A program made the position numbers and the translations under genes. Source: VAZQ01 sp963725185 (GTDB lineage: Bacteria > Pseudomonadota > Alphaproteobacteria > Rhizobiales > Xanthobacteraceae). From it: a DNA stretch of 64,000 nt. How positions within the stretch are numbered: position 1 is the stretch's first letter; every line of letters begins with the position of its first letter. The notes under the pieces are model-generated. The model did not search any database. It had not been told where the DNA came from and saw nothing but the letters and a program-made list of their open reading frames with translations. The stretch lies in assembly GCA_963725185.1 (NCBI GenBank), contig CAVRXO010000003.1, positions 806,001-870,000 of the forward strand, written 5' to 3'. Below are positions 33,747-42,888 of this stretch, piece after piece.

Positions 33747-34535
33747 CTATGAGCGCAGGCCCAGTACGCGTTCATGAACGAGATCCCCCTCCCGGCAGTA
33801 CTCATCATACTGACGCGCCACCTCGGGATCGGTGCTCCCCGGCGGCAGCCGATCGAAAAAATCGCGAAAGAATCCGACATCCATATTCCCGTACTCGAAC
33901 CCGAGTTGCATGAGTTGTATCAGCACCCCCTCTACGATCTTGAAGTCCTCCATCGCCACCGCAATTCTTGCTTTGACGGCGAGCGCGTTGCGACGGCAGT
34001 TGCCTGAATCGTAGGCGGCCTCGATGGCCCGATCGATGATGCGCATCGCGGCCTCACGCTGCTTTTCGAAATAAAGCTTCTGCTCGGCCAGTTTTATCAA
34101 GGGTATGGGATCTTCCGGCTTGGTCTCGAACAGACCGAGATAGATGACCTCGCAGGCGGCGTAATCCTCCTCTTGATTGAACTCTCGCGCCAAGATGAAC
34201 TTCAGCTCGCGGCGTTTGGCCGCGTCCGGTTCACTGTCAATTCGCTCCTCGATAGCATGAATGACGTCGAGGCCAACGCTCGTCCGTTCCACGTCCTCAT
34301 ACCACTGATAAACCTCATTGATCGGATCCCGCAGATAGATGGCCTCGGCTGCGGCGTCGTTGCCCTGCGCCTCGTGCTCTTGCGCCAATATGAAATAGAG
34401 AGTTTCCCGAATCATCCTACCTGACTCGACCTCGATGCGCGCCTCTATGGCGCGAATGACGTCGATACCCTTAAGCGTCCGGTAGAGGCCGTCCCGCCAT
34501 CTAAGAAGTTCGTCGGTTACTTCTTGATAGTCCAT
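33747..34535 (-). CDS. TPR-like protein with internal duplication
   Basis: 262 residues, acidic, all-helical in appearance. Two halves of the N-terminal region repeat one pattern: GIDVIRAIEARIEVESG with LYFILAQEHEAQGNDAAAEA, and LDVIHAIEERIDSEPD with LKFILAREFNQEEDYAACEV. A further TPR-like pair follows (IPLIKLAEQKLYFEKQREAA). The C-terminus has an acidic FFRDFFDRLPPGSTDPEV. There is no signal peptide. Proteins of this type serve as protein-binding scaffolds and some act as immunity or antitoxin partners; nothing here decides the role. It is transcribed toward the GMC oxidoreductase gene (convergent). Confidence 0.6.
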   Translation of the reverse strand: MDYQEVTDELLRWRDGLYRTLKGIDVIRAIEARIEVESGRMIRETLYFILAQEHEAQGNDAAAEAIYLRDPINEVYQWYEDVERTSVGLDVIHAIEERIDSEPDAAKRRELKFILAREFNQEEDYAACEVIYLGLFETKPEDPIPLIKLAEQKLYFEKQREAAMRIIDRAIEAAYDSGNCRRNALAVKARIAVAMEDFKIVEGVLIQLMQLGFEYGNMDVGFFRDFFDRLPPGSTDPEVARQYDEYCREGDLVHERVLGLRS

Positions 34536-34598
34536 GTTTTCGCCTGGGTTACCTCGATTCCGCTTGCAACCAAATACCAGCCAGGGACATGAAAAAAC

Positions 34599-34835
34599 CT
34601 AGTCGTGTAGTTCTATCTCGCTGCGTCGCCACAGGGACAAATCCCCCTGCGCCTCCAACTGCCCACTCTCGACCAGCGCACGGATACGACGTGCAATATC
34701 ATAACAATTGATGTCGATCCCACGGTGCCTGCACTCGTCGAGGACCTTTGAGATGATCATCGCTACCTTTCGCCATTGCACATTGGCAAATGATAAAACG
34801 ATCTCGTCGAGATGCTGATGAGACTGGGCACTCAT
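34599..34835 (-). CDS. Small DUF3658-like protein
   Basis: 78 residues from ATG 34835. The block IVLSFANVQWRKVAMIISKV, then DIARRIRALVESGQLEAQGD and LSLWRRSEIEL, resembles the DUF3658 pattern (a winged-helix-like domain of unknown role). It lies 63 bases upstream of the TPR-like gene on the same strand, so the two may be expressed together. Confidence 0.6.
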   Translation of the reverse strand: MSAQSHQHLDEIVLSFANVQWRKVAMIISKVLDECRHRGIDINCYDIARRIRALVESGQLEAQGDLSLWRRSEIELHD

Positions 34836-35139
34836 GAGCTGAACCTCTCGAAGCGCATTTGCCCGTCGGGCCTCGCATGAGGTGGCCGCGGGCGGCCCCG
34901 GGGGCCTCAATCTGCCCCCGCCGCCTGGGCACACCGCGACAACGTAGCCTGCCCCGAACAGTCCTGGCGAGTTGACCCCCACAAGCCGGTGTGTGTCCTG
35001 GTAAAGCCGGATCCGACCGAGGTTTCACGGGTGGGTGCGTCCGCCGGCCCGTCTGCTATCCTGACCCTTCGGAATGCAGGCCCGCCTGGTCGCCGGTTCC
35101 GAAATCCGCCACAACAGCGGCTGGAAAGAGGAGAAAATC
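34836..35139. other. Intergenic region
   Basis: About 300 bases between divergent genes, expected to hold both promoters. No gene or distinct repeat is seen. Confidence 0.4.
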
Positions 35140-35931
35140 ATGACCTGGTGGCCGGGGTGGAACTCGATTGAGGGTGCCGCCAAATGGGGGGACATTTTCT
35201 TTTGGACCGGATTCGCCCTTCTGGGCCTGCTGGCAGGGTGCGAGATCCTTTCCAAGGTCTACAGCTGGCGTAAGGATACCCTGATCGCGGTGCGCGATGA
35301 TTTGATCGCGGTCGCGCAGGACGCGCGGAGCCGGCAGGCGGACCAGAGTCCCCCCGCGGCGCCGACCGACCGTGACCTCGATATCGCGGCCCCCCGCTTT
35401 CCGGCGGGCGCGGGCGAAAGGGCAGAGCCGGTTCCGCAACCGCAACTGCAACCGCAAATGCAGCCGCAGGCGCCACAAGCCGCCCCTGAAACGGAGCCGA
35501 TCGCCCGTACGCCCGAACAGGTCGCGCGCCTCCCCGAACGGTCTCCCCGCGGCCTGACCGAGGCGCAAAAGAAGACCATCGTCGGCCTGTTGTCGCAGTT
35601 TCGCGGCCAGAAGTTCTCCGTCGTCTGCATCGCGGGAGACCAGGAAGGCAAGAGCATAGCCGAGGACATCGTGAACGTGCTGCGCGCCGCCGGGTGGGAC
35701 TTTCCGGAAGGCGGCGTCGGCGAAGCCACCTACAGCAAGGAGCCGGTCGGTCTCTCGCTGATGGTCAATGCCGGACAGATCATGACACCGAGCGTGCTGC
35801 GGCCGGTGGCGATGCTGGTCAAGGCCCTGGCGGATGCCGGGCTCATGCAACGCAACGGGGCCCTCGCCGATCCCAACATCCCGCGTGATCGCATCGAGGT
35901 CCGCGTAGGCCGAAACCGAAACCCGACGTGA
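35140..35931 (+). CDS. Membrane-anchored protein of unknown function
   Basis: 263 residues from ATG 35140 (GAGGAGAAAATC upstream is a good ribosome binding site). One N-terminal membrane helix (IFFWTGFALLGLLAGCEIL) is followed by a short charged stretch and a Pro/Gln/Ala linker with repeated PQ pairs (residues about 104-130). A compact alpha/beta domain follows (KKTIVGLLSQFRGQKFSVVC, AEDIVNVLRAAGWDFPEGGV, VGLSLMVNAGQI). The C-terminal domain resembles small response-type domains in rhizobial membrane proteins, but I recognise no family. Confidence 0.6.
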   Translation: MTWWPGWNSIEGAAKWGDIFFWTGFALLGLLAGCEILSKVYSWRKDTLIAVRDDLIAVAQDARSRQADQSPPAAPTDRDLDIAAPRFPAGAGERAEPVPQPQLQPQMQPQAPQAAPETEPIARTPEQVARLPERSPRGLTEAQKKTIVGLLSQFRGQKFSVVCIAGDQEGKSIAEDIVNVLRAAGWDFPEGGVGEATYSKEPVGLSLMVNAGQIMTPSVLRPVAMLVKALADAGLMQRNGALADPNIPRDRIEVRVGRNRNPT

Positions 35932-36098
35932 CCCGCCTGACGATTGCGGCGCATGCGAACGCGCATCGCCCGGCTCCGCCCCGGCTGCCGAAGATTTCGG
36001 CGGGATGTTGCCCTATTGCAACAGCCAGAAGCCGGATCGGGATATACGATCATTCGAATACGATAAAGCAAAAGTAAGCGGGAACGGGGGCGTTCGAT

Positions 36099-36914
36099 AT
36101 GAGGAAGCTGCTGCTGGGGAGCATGGTGCTCATCGTATTGGGTCCGGGGACTCCTGCGATGGCGGCCGATCTGGAGGTTGGGGCACCGGCCTACAAGGCG
36201 GCACGGCCGGTCTTGCGCGCCTATGACTGGGACGGTTTCTATGTCGGCGGCAATGTCGGAGGCCAGCGGGGCGCCGACAAGATCACGACCATAACCGACG
36301 TCAATTTCGAGGGGCTGGGCGCTGCGGCCGGCACCGCCATCGATGCCTCGTCTCCGGTCACGCTCAATCCCACGGGATTCATCGGCGGACTGCAGGCCGG
36401 ATACAACCTGGAGGGCAGCGGCGGCGTGTTCGGCATCGAAGTCGACGCCAATTGGCTGGGCGGCTCCGCGTCGCGATCGTTGACCGCCATCCCGGTCATC
36501 AATCCCCTCGATGTCATGACCAACGCGACCCAGGCCACCTTCCTCTCCACCCTGCGCATGCGCTGGGGAACGACGGCGCTGTCCGACCGTTCGCTGTTGT
36601 TCGTGACCGCCGGCTTTGCCTTCGCCACCCTCAAGACCACCAACTCGATGGGGCACGGCGGCAATGCCGTGATCACCACGGCCAGCAACAGCACGACCGA
36701 AGCCGGTCTGGCGGCTGGCGGCGGTTTTGAATACGCCTTCACCGACAACATTTCGGCGAAGGTCGAGTACCTCTTTATCACCGTCAAGAATGTCGGTACG
36801 ACCATCCCGGCCACGGCGGGAAATGCCGACAGCATCGCAGTCACCCATAATTACAGCGACCAAATCGGGCGCTTCGGCCTGAACTTCAAGTTTGGCGGAC
36901 CGGGCATCTTCTGA
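36099..36914 (+). CDS. Outer-membrane beta-barrel protein (Omp25/31 type)
   Basis: 271 residues. A signal peptide ends at PAMAADL. The first strand reads YDWDGFYVGGNVGGQRG. The middle has GFIGGLQAGYNLEG and VFGIEVDANWLGG, and the last strands AAGGGFEYAFTDNISAKVEY and IGRFGLNFKFG ending in Phe, the usual C-terminal insertion signal region. The AT-rich DNA upstream (36030-36080) probably holds its promoter. Just after the stop the last 48 bases are repeated (separate entry). Confidence 0.85.
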   Translation: MRKLLLGSMVLIVLGPGTPAMAADLEVGAPAYKAARPVLRAYDWDGFYVGGNVGGQRGADKITTITDVNFEGLGAAAGTAIDASSPVTLNPTGFIGGLQAGYNLEGSGGVFGIEVDANWLGGSASRSLTAIPVINPLDVMTNATQATFLSTLRMRWGTTALSDRSLLFVTAGFAFATLKTTNSMGHGGNAVITTASNSTTEAGLAAGGGFEYAFTDNISAKVEYLFITVKNVGTTIPATAGNADSIAVTHNYSDQIGRFGLNFKFGGPGIF

Positions 36915-36966
36915 GCAGGCTTCGGCCTGAACTTCAAGTTCGGCGGACCGGGCATCTTCTGAGCAG
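36871..36966. repeat. 48-bp tandem duplication of a gene end
   Basis: GCTTCGGCCTGAACTTCAAG begins at 36871 and again at 36919, and GCTTCGGCC once more at 36967. Each full unit carries the barrel's last codons and its TGA, so the duplicate lies wholly downstream of the true stop and does not change the protein. Confidence 0.9.
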
Positions 36967-37071
36967 GCTTCGGCCCAGCCCAACGCGAAGGGCACACGGT
37001 TTCGGCAACGGTCGCATGGGGGAATGCGAATTGCCCGCATGGGCAAAGATTGCCAGTGGCGGCGGCAATAG

Positions 37072-37512
37072 ATGACGAATCACGCACGGATGCAGCCCGT
37101 TGCTTCCGAGAGGTCTTGCGGCACGTGCACGGAATGCTGCCGGATGATGGCCGTGCCTGAGCTCTACAAGCTGGCATGGAGCCCCTGCCCCAACTGCGTT
37201 GTTGGTGTCGGTTGCAAGGTCTACGCCGACCGGCCGCAGTCCTGTCGCGACTTCAACTGCGGCTGGCTGTTGGCTCCCTATATGGGGCCGGAGCTCAAGC
37301 CGGACCAATGCCACGTCGTATTCTTCCAACCGGACCGGCAAACCATCGTCGCCAACTGCGATCCTGGCCGACCGGACGCGTGGCGCGCTCCCCATGTGAT
37401 CGACATGCTGCACCTGATGGCAAAGAATTTCGCCGATCGGGTCGTGTTGGTGCGGGTGGAGAACCGCTTCTGGCGCATCATGGCAGATTCCATTCTGCCT
37501 ATTACCAGCTGA
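37072..37512 (+). CDS. YkgJ-family cysteine-cluster protein
   Basis: 146 residues. The Cys-rich pattern CGTCTECCRM, then SPCPNCVVGVGCKVYADRPQ and SCRDFNCGWL is that of YkgJ-like zinc- or iron-binding proteins (CxxCxxCC followed by spaced cysteines). The domain is cytoplasmic and its chemistry is unknown. The C-terminal half (VVLVRVENRFWRIMADSIL) is less conserved. The start at ATG 37072 is the first in frame after the barrel repeat. Confidence 0.78.
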   Translation: MTNHARMQPVASERSCGTCTECCRMMAVPELYKLAWSPCPNCVVGVGCKVYADRPQSCRDFNCGWLLAPYMGPELKPDQCHVVFFQPDRQTIVANCDPGRPDAWRAPHVIDMLHLMAKNFADRVVLVRVENRFWRIMADSILPITS

Positions 37513-37601
37513 TGAGCAGCGGGTTGCTTCCCTTGCTCCTTCAAAGTGTCATACGAATCAGATAGGTTTCTTCTGCATGGCGGCTCGTAGATGGTGAATC
37601 G

Positions 37602-38495
37602 ATGAGCAGGGGGACGCATCCGAAACTAACGGATCGCGATCCATCGCCCTCCGCGTCGCCTGCTTCCGAAGTCCTTCCGCATCTTCCAATCCGGCCGCAG
37701 GGCGCTTCGCAGCTCCCTGGCGCCGGCTATTCCCGTAGGTTCAGCAAGAGGAGTCTGCCCTTGGGTAAACAATTTACTAAGAAGAGACGCAAGAACGCTC
37801 GCTCGATCGCGACCGCCGAGATCATCGAATTTCAGGGGTCCAAGTTCGAGGCCGAGCGCCTCCCTCCTCCAATCAAGGCGCTCAACCCGACGCAGGGCGA
37901 CTACCTCGATGCTCTCATGACCAGCCCGCAGGTGGTGGTTCTGGGGCCTGCCGGCACCGGCAAGACCTGGATCGCCGCCACCCATGCGGCCGACCTCTAT
38001 CGCAGCCGGCGCATCTCCAAGATCATTCTCACCCGCCCCAACGTGCCCTGCGGACGCTCGCTGGGATACTTTCCGGGATCGCTCGAGGACAAATTCGCGC
38101 CTTGGGTCGCCCCGGTGGTCGACGCGATCAAGGATCGGATCGGCGCGCCGGCCTTCGAGATCGCGCTCAAGCGCGGCCATTTCGAGATGGTGCCGTTTCA
38201 AGTCATGCGCGGCAGATCATGGAAGAACGCGTTCGTGCTGCTCGACGAAGCTCAGAACACCACGCCCGCCGAGATCAAGATGTTTCTCACCCGGGTGGGC
38301 GAGGACTGCACCGTGGTCATCAACGGCGATGTGAGCCAATGCGATCTCGATGAAACCTCCGGTCTGCATACGGTCCTGCGCCTGATCAAATCGCAGAAGC
38401 TGCCGGTCCCGGTGATCGAGTTCACCGTGGCGGACATCGTCCGCTCCGGCCTCTGCGCCATGTGGGTGCGCGCCTTCGCCGGAGCGCGACTTTGA
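37602..38495 (+). CDS. phoH: PhoH-family ATPase
   Basis: 297 residues from ATG 37602. A TTG at 37761, with AGGAG 10 bases upstream, would give a 244-residue protein starting GKQFTKKRRKNARS, which matches related PhoH proteins better; the first 53 residues are Pro/Ser-rich and may be untranslated. Walker A is GPAGTGKTW and Walker B is AFVLLDEAQN. ILTRPNVPCGRSLGYFPGSL and VINGDVSQCDL are typical. PhoH proteins are cytoplasmic P-loop NTPases, some with RNA-helicase and RNase partners, often induced by phosphate starvation; no pho box is apparent. Confidence 0.85.
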   Translation: MSRGTHPKLTDRDPSPSASPASEVLPHLPIRPQGASQLPGAGYSRRFSKRSLPLGKQFTKKRRKNARSIATAEIIEFQGSKFEAERLPPPIKALNPTQGDYLDALMTSPQVVVLGPAGTGKTWIAATHAADLYRSRRISKIILTRPNVPCGRSLGYFPGSLEDKFAPWVAPVVDAIKDRIGAPAFEIALKRGHFEMVPFQVMRGRSWKNAFVLLDEAQNTTPAEIKMFLTRVGEDCTVVINGDVSQCDLDETSGLHTVLRLIKSQKLPVPVIEFTVADIVRSGLCAMWVRAFAGARL

Positions 38496-38522
38496 GGCGG
38501 ACCTGAGAAACACCAACTGCGC

Positions 38523-38645
38523 GTAGGGGCGGCCCTTGTGGCCGCCCTCTTCGCGCCGACCGGCCCCATTGCGGGCGCCTACAAGGGGCGCGCCGACAAA
38601 TCACGTTCACATCACGTGCGGGCGCGGGCGCCCACAAGGGGCGCC
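38523..38645. repeat. Cluster of palindromic repeats (GTAGGGGCGGCCCTTGTGG type)
   Basis: GGGGCGGCCCTTGTGGCCGCCC near 38525 folds on itself. GGGCGCCTACAAGGGGCGCGCC near 38573 and GGGCGCCCACAAGGGGCGCCCC near 38625 are related inverted copies. They lie between convergent genes and could serve as a bidirectional terminator. Confidence 0.7.
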
Positions 38646-38683
38646 CCGACGCAGGATCTTCGGGATCGAAAGCTAGCGACGGA

Positions 38684-39766
38684 TCACGGCACGTTGGCGC
38701 TCGCTTCCGCGGCGAGCTTCCTGATGTCGCTTGGCGTCTTGCTGAGATTGGCAACCAGTTCGTCGATCTCGGCGCCGGATACCGGCCGCACCTCCAGATC
38801 GAGCTGCTGCGCTTCCGCCAGGAAGTCCTTGTCCTTCATGGTAGCGTCGAAGGCCGAGCGCAATGCGCGCAGCCGTTCCTCCGGAATGCCCGGGGGCGCG
38901 GCGAATGGGCGCGCCAAGGTCTGGCGCGAGAAGATCAGCTTGAGGACCGCTGCTTTGGTCGGATCCGTGGTCAGGGTCGTGATCAGCGGCACATTCGGAA
39001 GGTCTTCATGCGGCGTCAGCCCAAGTTGAACAGGCACCGCGATCTCCTTGGAATCGTATAATTGCTTGCTGCGGCTTTTCAACGAGCTCCACGACCAGCC
39101 GCAAAGCCCGCCCAGCTCGCCGCGCTCGACCGCCAGCAGGACATCGGCCGTGCCCGGATAGCCGGTGATCAGCTTGAGCTTCGCGTCGAAGATGCTGCGC
39201 AGCACGTTCGCGTAGACCCCGAGATCGTCGGCCGTGCCGGAGCTGCCGACCGTGGCAGGCTTGGTCAGCATGTCGTCCCAGGTCTGGATGCCGGATCGGC
39301 GGCTGAAGCCGCATACGCTCACCTCGTTGGTGACGCTGCCGAGCCAGCCGAAGTTCTGCGCTTCGAACTGTCCCTTGTTGGCGCCCAAGAGCGTGTCCAC
39401 GATGATGCCGCGCGAAAACGTGCCGATGACGGTGCCATCCTTGGGAGCCGCGTTGTACAGGTAGCTGGCGGCGCGCACGCTGCCGGCCCCCGCCATGTTC
39501 TGCGGAACCAAGGTCGGATTTCCCGGGATGAACCGGCCCATATGGCGCGCCACGGCCCGTCCGTAGAGGTCGTATCCGCCACCGGGGCCGAAGCCGATCA
39601 GGAGCTGCATCGTCTTGCCTTTGTAGAAGGCTTCGACCGAATCCGCCGCGAAGCCGGGGCTCGCGCCGCCGAGCCCGGCAAGCAACACCAAGATGGTCAG
39701 AACCCGCATCGGGGGGACGCCGGTGAGACGCATCCGCATCCGCCGCCATGCCCAAATTCGTTCCAT
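38684..39766 (-). CDS. Tripartite tricarboxylate transporter (Bug/TctC) substrate-binding protein, second copy
   Basis: 360 residues from ATG 39766 (GGGAG upstream). The signal peptide core LTILVLLAGLGGASPGFA lies at residues about 23-40. Family blocks are FYKGKTMQLLIGFGPGGGYD, ARHMGRFIPGNPTLVPQNM, GAGSVRAASYLYNAAP and PPGIPEERLRALRSAFDATM. It is clearly a paralogue of the protein at 13806-14885 (both have the CGWxWSSLKS block). The divergent neighbour is another small-molecule binding-type protein. No TctA or TctB is present. Confidence 0.85.
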   Translation of the reverse strand: MERIWAWRRMRMRLTGVPPMRVLTILVLLAGLGGASPGFAADSVEAFYKGKTMQLLIGFGPGGGYDLYGRAVARHMGRFIPGNPTLVPQNMAGAGSVRAASYLYNAAPKDGTVIGTFSRGIIVDTLLGANKGQFEAQNFGWLGSVTNEVSVCGFSRRSGIQTWDDMLTKPATVGSSGTADDLGVYANVLRSIFDAKLKLITGYPGTADVLLAVERGELGGLCGWSWSSLKSRSKQLYDSKEIAVPVQLGLTPHEDLPNVPLITTLTTDPTKAAVLKLIFSRQTLARPFAAPPGIPEERLRALRSAFDATMKDKDFLAEAQQLDLEVRPVSGAEIDELVANLSKTPSDIRKLAAEASANVP

Positions 39767-40036
39767 GTCTCGTCTCCCGGCACCGATATCCCTGGTTGTC
39801 GCAGCCGCAACGCGCGTCCATCTTGATTGCTTTGTTTCCGTGCACACCGAAACGTCAGGGGCGGACGGCTGGACATTCGTTCTGCTTCGATGATAGTGAA
39901 CGCCATCCCATGATGGCGCAAGTGGACGAGGCTCACCGCGTACGTGGGACCGATGAGGCCGCTGTCAGGCGGTCACTTCCCGCATTCGTCATCCGCTTTG
40001 CCACCCGACGCATCAACTCTCCAACGGGATCTTATT

Positions 40037-41026
40037 ATGAGCACCAGGATCGAACTGACGCTTGCCTGCGGCGATTACGAAATCATGCGCGCCCTCAAGG
40101 AAGGCACGGTTCGACCCGATGGGATTGATCTCAAGGTCCTCACCGCCATGGATTCGCCGACGCGCCATTGGCGATTTCTTCGCAATCACGACTTCGACAT
40201 GGCGGAGGTCTCGTGCTCGTCCTATATCGCGGCGCGCGACCGCGGCCTGCCGTTCCGCGCGCTCCCGGTTTTCCCGCACCGCCGCTTCCGGCACGGTTTC
40301 GCCTACATCAATACCGGCAAGGGCATCAAGAAGCCTACGGACCTGATCGGCCGCAAGGTCGGCGTCAAATTCTTCCTCATCAGCGCGGCGCTTTGGATGC
40401 GCGGCATCCTTGAGCACGAATACGGAGTTCCGTTCAAGTCGATCAAGTGGTTCACCGAGCTCGACGAGGACGTCGATCTGGCATTGCCGCCCGATGTGAG
40501 CATCACGCGCGTCCCGGCTTCCAAATCGATCGTCGGAATGCTGGTCGATGGCGAGCTCGATGCGGTGCTCCACGCCGACCTGATCAAGCCGATACGCGAG
40601 AACGATCCGCGGGTCGGTCGGCTGTTTCCCGACTACAAGACCGAGGAGATGGCCTACTACAAGAAGACCGGCGTGTTTCCGATCATGCACACGCTGGGGA
40701 TCAAGCAGGAGATCGTCGACAAATACCCCTGGGTACCCATCAACATGTTTCAAGCGCTGAACGAATTCAAGGCCGCCGCGATGGCGCGCATGGAGAATCC
40801 GCGCATCGTGCCGCTGGTGTGGTATCGCGAGGCCTGGGAAGAGCAAGAGGGCATGTTCGGCCCCGATCCATGGGAATACGGACTGACCGAGCGCAATCTG
40901 AAAACCCTGGAAACGCTGGTCGGCTATTCCCACGAGCAAGGGCTGATCAAGCGCAAGATGCCGATGGACGAGCTCTTCTTGAACGTATCGCAGGGCGCCC
41001 GCCGCGGCGATGAATTCACGTTCTAG
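40037..41026 (+). CDS. 4,5-dihydroxyphthalate decarboxylase-like / periplasmic-binding-fold protein
   Basis: 329 residues. The fold is that of type II solute-binding proteins. TLACGDYEIMRALKEGTVRP at the N-terminus, GLPFRALPVFPHRRFRHG, and VGRLFPDYKTEEMAYYKKTG with VFPIMHTLGIKQEIV are the pattern of 4,5-dihydroxyphthalate decarboxylase homologues. Many such homologues have no proven substrate and may be ABC-type binding proteins. There is no signal peptide, which favours a cytoplasmic enzyme. It is divergent from the Bug protein, with about 270 bases between. Confidence 0.75.
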   Translation: MSTRIELTLACGDYEIMRALKEGTVRPDGIDLKVLTAMDSPTRHWRFLRNHDFDMAEVSCSSYIAARDRGLPFRALPVFPHRRFRHGFAYINTGKGIKKPTDLIGRKVGVKFFLISAALWMRGILEHEYGVPFKSIKWFTELDEDVDLALPPDVSITRVPASKSIVGMLVDGELDAVLHADLIKPIRENDPRVGRLFPDYKTEEMAYYKKTGVFPIMHTLGIKQEIVDKYPWVPINMFQALNEFKAAAMARMENPRIVPLVWYREAWEEQEGMFGPDPWEYGLTERNLKTLETLVGYSHEQGLIKRKMPMDELFLNVSQGARRGDEFTF

Positions 41027-41158
41027 GGCATTTCCGGAGGGCCCCGCCCTCGCCAAGGCGGGGTTGCGCCTGGGCTCTCCCGTCGAGGAAACTTTGGCTG
41101 GCCAGTTGCGTTCACCTCCATGGCCTCGATATTCTGCCATGCAAATGAGGAGGGATGC

Positions 41159-41398
41159 ATGACCAAGGTCACCTACGAGATCGTCGAGCATGACGGCGGC
41201 TGGGCCTACCGGGTCAATGGAGTATTCTCCGAAACGTTCCCGACCCACGATCTGGCTCGCAGAGCGGCGGAGCGTGCCGCCAGAGAACAAGTGGTGCCGG
41301 GAGCGACGACCGGCATCACCTACGAGGACCAGAGCGGCCACTGGCACGACGAAGTTGCCGCCGGCGACGATCGGCCCGAGACCGACGTCAAGGGTTGA
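41159..41398 (+). CDS. DUF2188-like small protein
   Basis: 79 residues from ATG 41159, preceded by GAGGAGGG. VTYEIVEHDGGWAYRVNGVF, then THDLARRAAERAAREQ and TGITYEDQSGHWHDEV follow the DUF2188 pattern (a small beta-alpha-beta domain of unknown role, frequent in soil bacteria). It stands alone. Confidence 0.65.
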   Translation: MTKVTYEIVEHDGGWAYRVNGVFSETFPTHDLARRAAERAAREQVVPGATTGITYEDQSGHWHDEVAAGDDRPETDVKG

Positions 41399-41863
41399 GC
41401 GGACGCATTTCCCGAGCTTGGGTCGGGACCGCTCATCCCGCCCAAGTGTGTGACGGAATTGCCGATCCGCTCATTCCCGCGATGGCGGAATCCGACCACT
41501 TCGCAAAATGCCTTGATCTCCCTTCTCATCGATCCAGCGCGGCCGGGGTCGGCGGCACCCCGGGCCGTGAGAAGGACGAAGTCTGCAGGACGGCCGGCAT
41601 CGAAAAAGATCGAGGCCAGGCCGATAGAGCCGATCCGCAGACCGCCGGGCAGCCTGCATCCCGGCGCTTACGGCAATTGAACGGAGCCGCAGCCGCCGGC
41701 TCCGTTTGCATTTCCGCATTTCCGCCGGCGGGAAAGGACGGGCGGCATTTTCGAATCAGGCCGCACAGTCCAAATCCGCTGAAAGTTAACCCCGGTTAAC
41801 GGATCGTTAATTCGTTGCGTCACATTATCCGTATCGGGGGTGAGGGGCGATTCGGAGGTCTCG
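41399..41863. other. Intergenic region with palindromic repeat and terminator-like hairpin
   Basis: No gene recognised. Near 41430-41490 stand CCGCTCATCCCGCCC and GATCCGCTCATTCCCGCG, the repeat class also found near 49697. At 41681-41705 ACGGAGCCG pairs with CGGCTCCGT, followed by TTTGCATTT on the plus strand, a possible terminator. An AT-rich stretch at 41770-41830 may be the promoter of the next gene. Confidence 0.45.
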
Positions 41864-42250
41864 ATGCTGGCCGGTCAATACATGCCCGACGACGACGTAT
41901 GTCCCGTCCGCGATGAATTGTTGGGTCAACTCTACACCGCCAACACGCTCAGCTTGCACGATCTTGTCGCCAGCGTGCCGCCGACGGTCAGGGCGATGCT
42001 GGCTCTGTTCTGTTATCACCGCAGCCATCTGCATTCGATGGGTCTGGCCATCGCGGCCGCCTGCGAGGAAGACGACCTGGTGCGGTTGGGAGGACGCGTC
42101 GGGGCGACACTGTTCGCGCGCTCGCGCGAGGCCCCGCAGCCGCAGCCGCTTGCCTCACCTCACGCCAATCGGCGGAAGGTCACGCTCGCCAGCGGCCTCC
42201 TGCGAAGCATGCCGCCCCTTGACGACGAGCCGGATGAGGAAGCCGACTAG
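41864..42250 (+). CDS. Conserved-looking hypothetical protein
   Basis: 128 residues from ATG 41864; GGAGGTC lies seven bases upstream. The N-terminal half is helical (LHDLVASVPPTVRAMLALFC, then HLHSMGLAIAAACEEDDL), followed by RLGGRVGATLFARSRE and a Pro-rich acidic tail (MPPLDDEPDEEAD). There is no signal peptide or known motif. Coding character is clear from third-position GC. Confidence 0.6.
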   Translation: MLAGQYMPDDDVCPVRDELLGQLYTANTLSLHDLVASVPPTVRAMLALFCYHRSHLHSMGLAIAAACEEDDLVRLGGRVGATLFARSREAPQPQPLASPHANRRKVTLASGLLRSMPPLDDEPDEEAD

Positions 42251-42267
42251 CCGGACGGCCGGATCGA

Positions 42268-42888
42268 CTAGGGGCATTGCGCTCCGGTGTCGATCCAGGC
42301 CTGGATCAACGCCCCGAACTGCCGCTGTGAACCCGGTGCCGGGTCGCGCCCTGCTCCCGGCTGCCAGCCCCAAGCAATAAGATCGTCTCCGGCGGCGTGC
42401 TCATGCAGCAGCGCGAGGTCGCGACCGCCATTGCGGGCCGGGTCTTTCAGCTGGCGGCAAATATCCGCGATCGACTTGCCTTGCCACGCCATCTCGACCG
42501 GGGCCAACGCCCAGCGCGGATGCCCGGGAATGCTCTGGTAGGATGAATGCTCCGAAAGGGTGAAGTTACGGTCCGTGTGGCAAGCGCCGCAGGTATTGCC
42601 GGGCACCCCGTCCCCGTTGTCGCCTCGCACGACTGGCGGCATATGCACATGCATGTCGTTGGCTTGTGTCGGCCGGTTGCCGGCCGGATGGCAATTCATG
42701 CAGCGCGGGCTCGTGATCACCTTGGCCGCCTCGGTAAACAGAGCGCGTGAGCGCGCAGCCTGATCGCTGATCGAGGCGAAAGCCGACGGGTCCCGCAAGC
42801 CGCCGCTCTCCGGCGCTTGAGCAAACGATTGCATCGAGGCCAGCGCCGCAGCGCCGGCCAAGGAGGTCAGGAATATCGCCGCTCGCAT
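42268..42888 (-). CDS. Diheme cytochrome c-like secreted protein
   Basis: 206 residues. A signal peptide (FLTSLAGAAALASMQSFAQA) is followed by two heme-binding motifs, CMNCH (residue about 63) and CGACH (about 98). The protein shares the HPAGNRPTQANDMHVHMPPV and GVPGNTCGACHTDRNF layout of cytochrome subunits associated with isoquinoline 1-oxidoreductase-type molybdenum hydroxylases. A periplasmic electron carrier is expected. The nearest molybdenum hydroxylase lies 30 kb away at 9930-12329, so partnership is only a guess. Confidence 0.75.
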   Translation of the reverse strand: MRAAIFLTSLAGAAALASMQSFAQAPESGGLRDPSAFASISDQAARSRALFTEAAKVITSPRCMNCHPAGNRPTQANDMHVHMPPVVRGDNGDGVPGNTCGACHTDRNFTLSEHSSYQSIPGHPRWALAPVEMAWQGKSIADICRQLKDPARNGGRDLALLHEHAAGDDLIAWGWQPGAGRDPAPGSQRQFGALIQAWIDTGAQCP

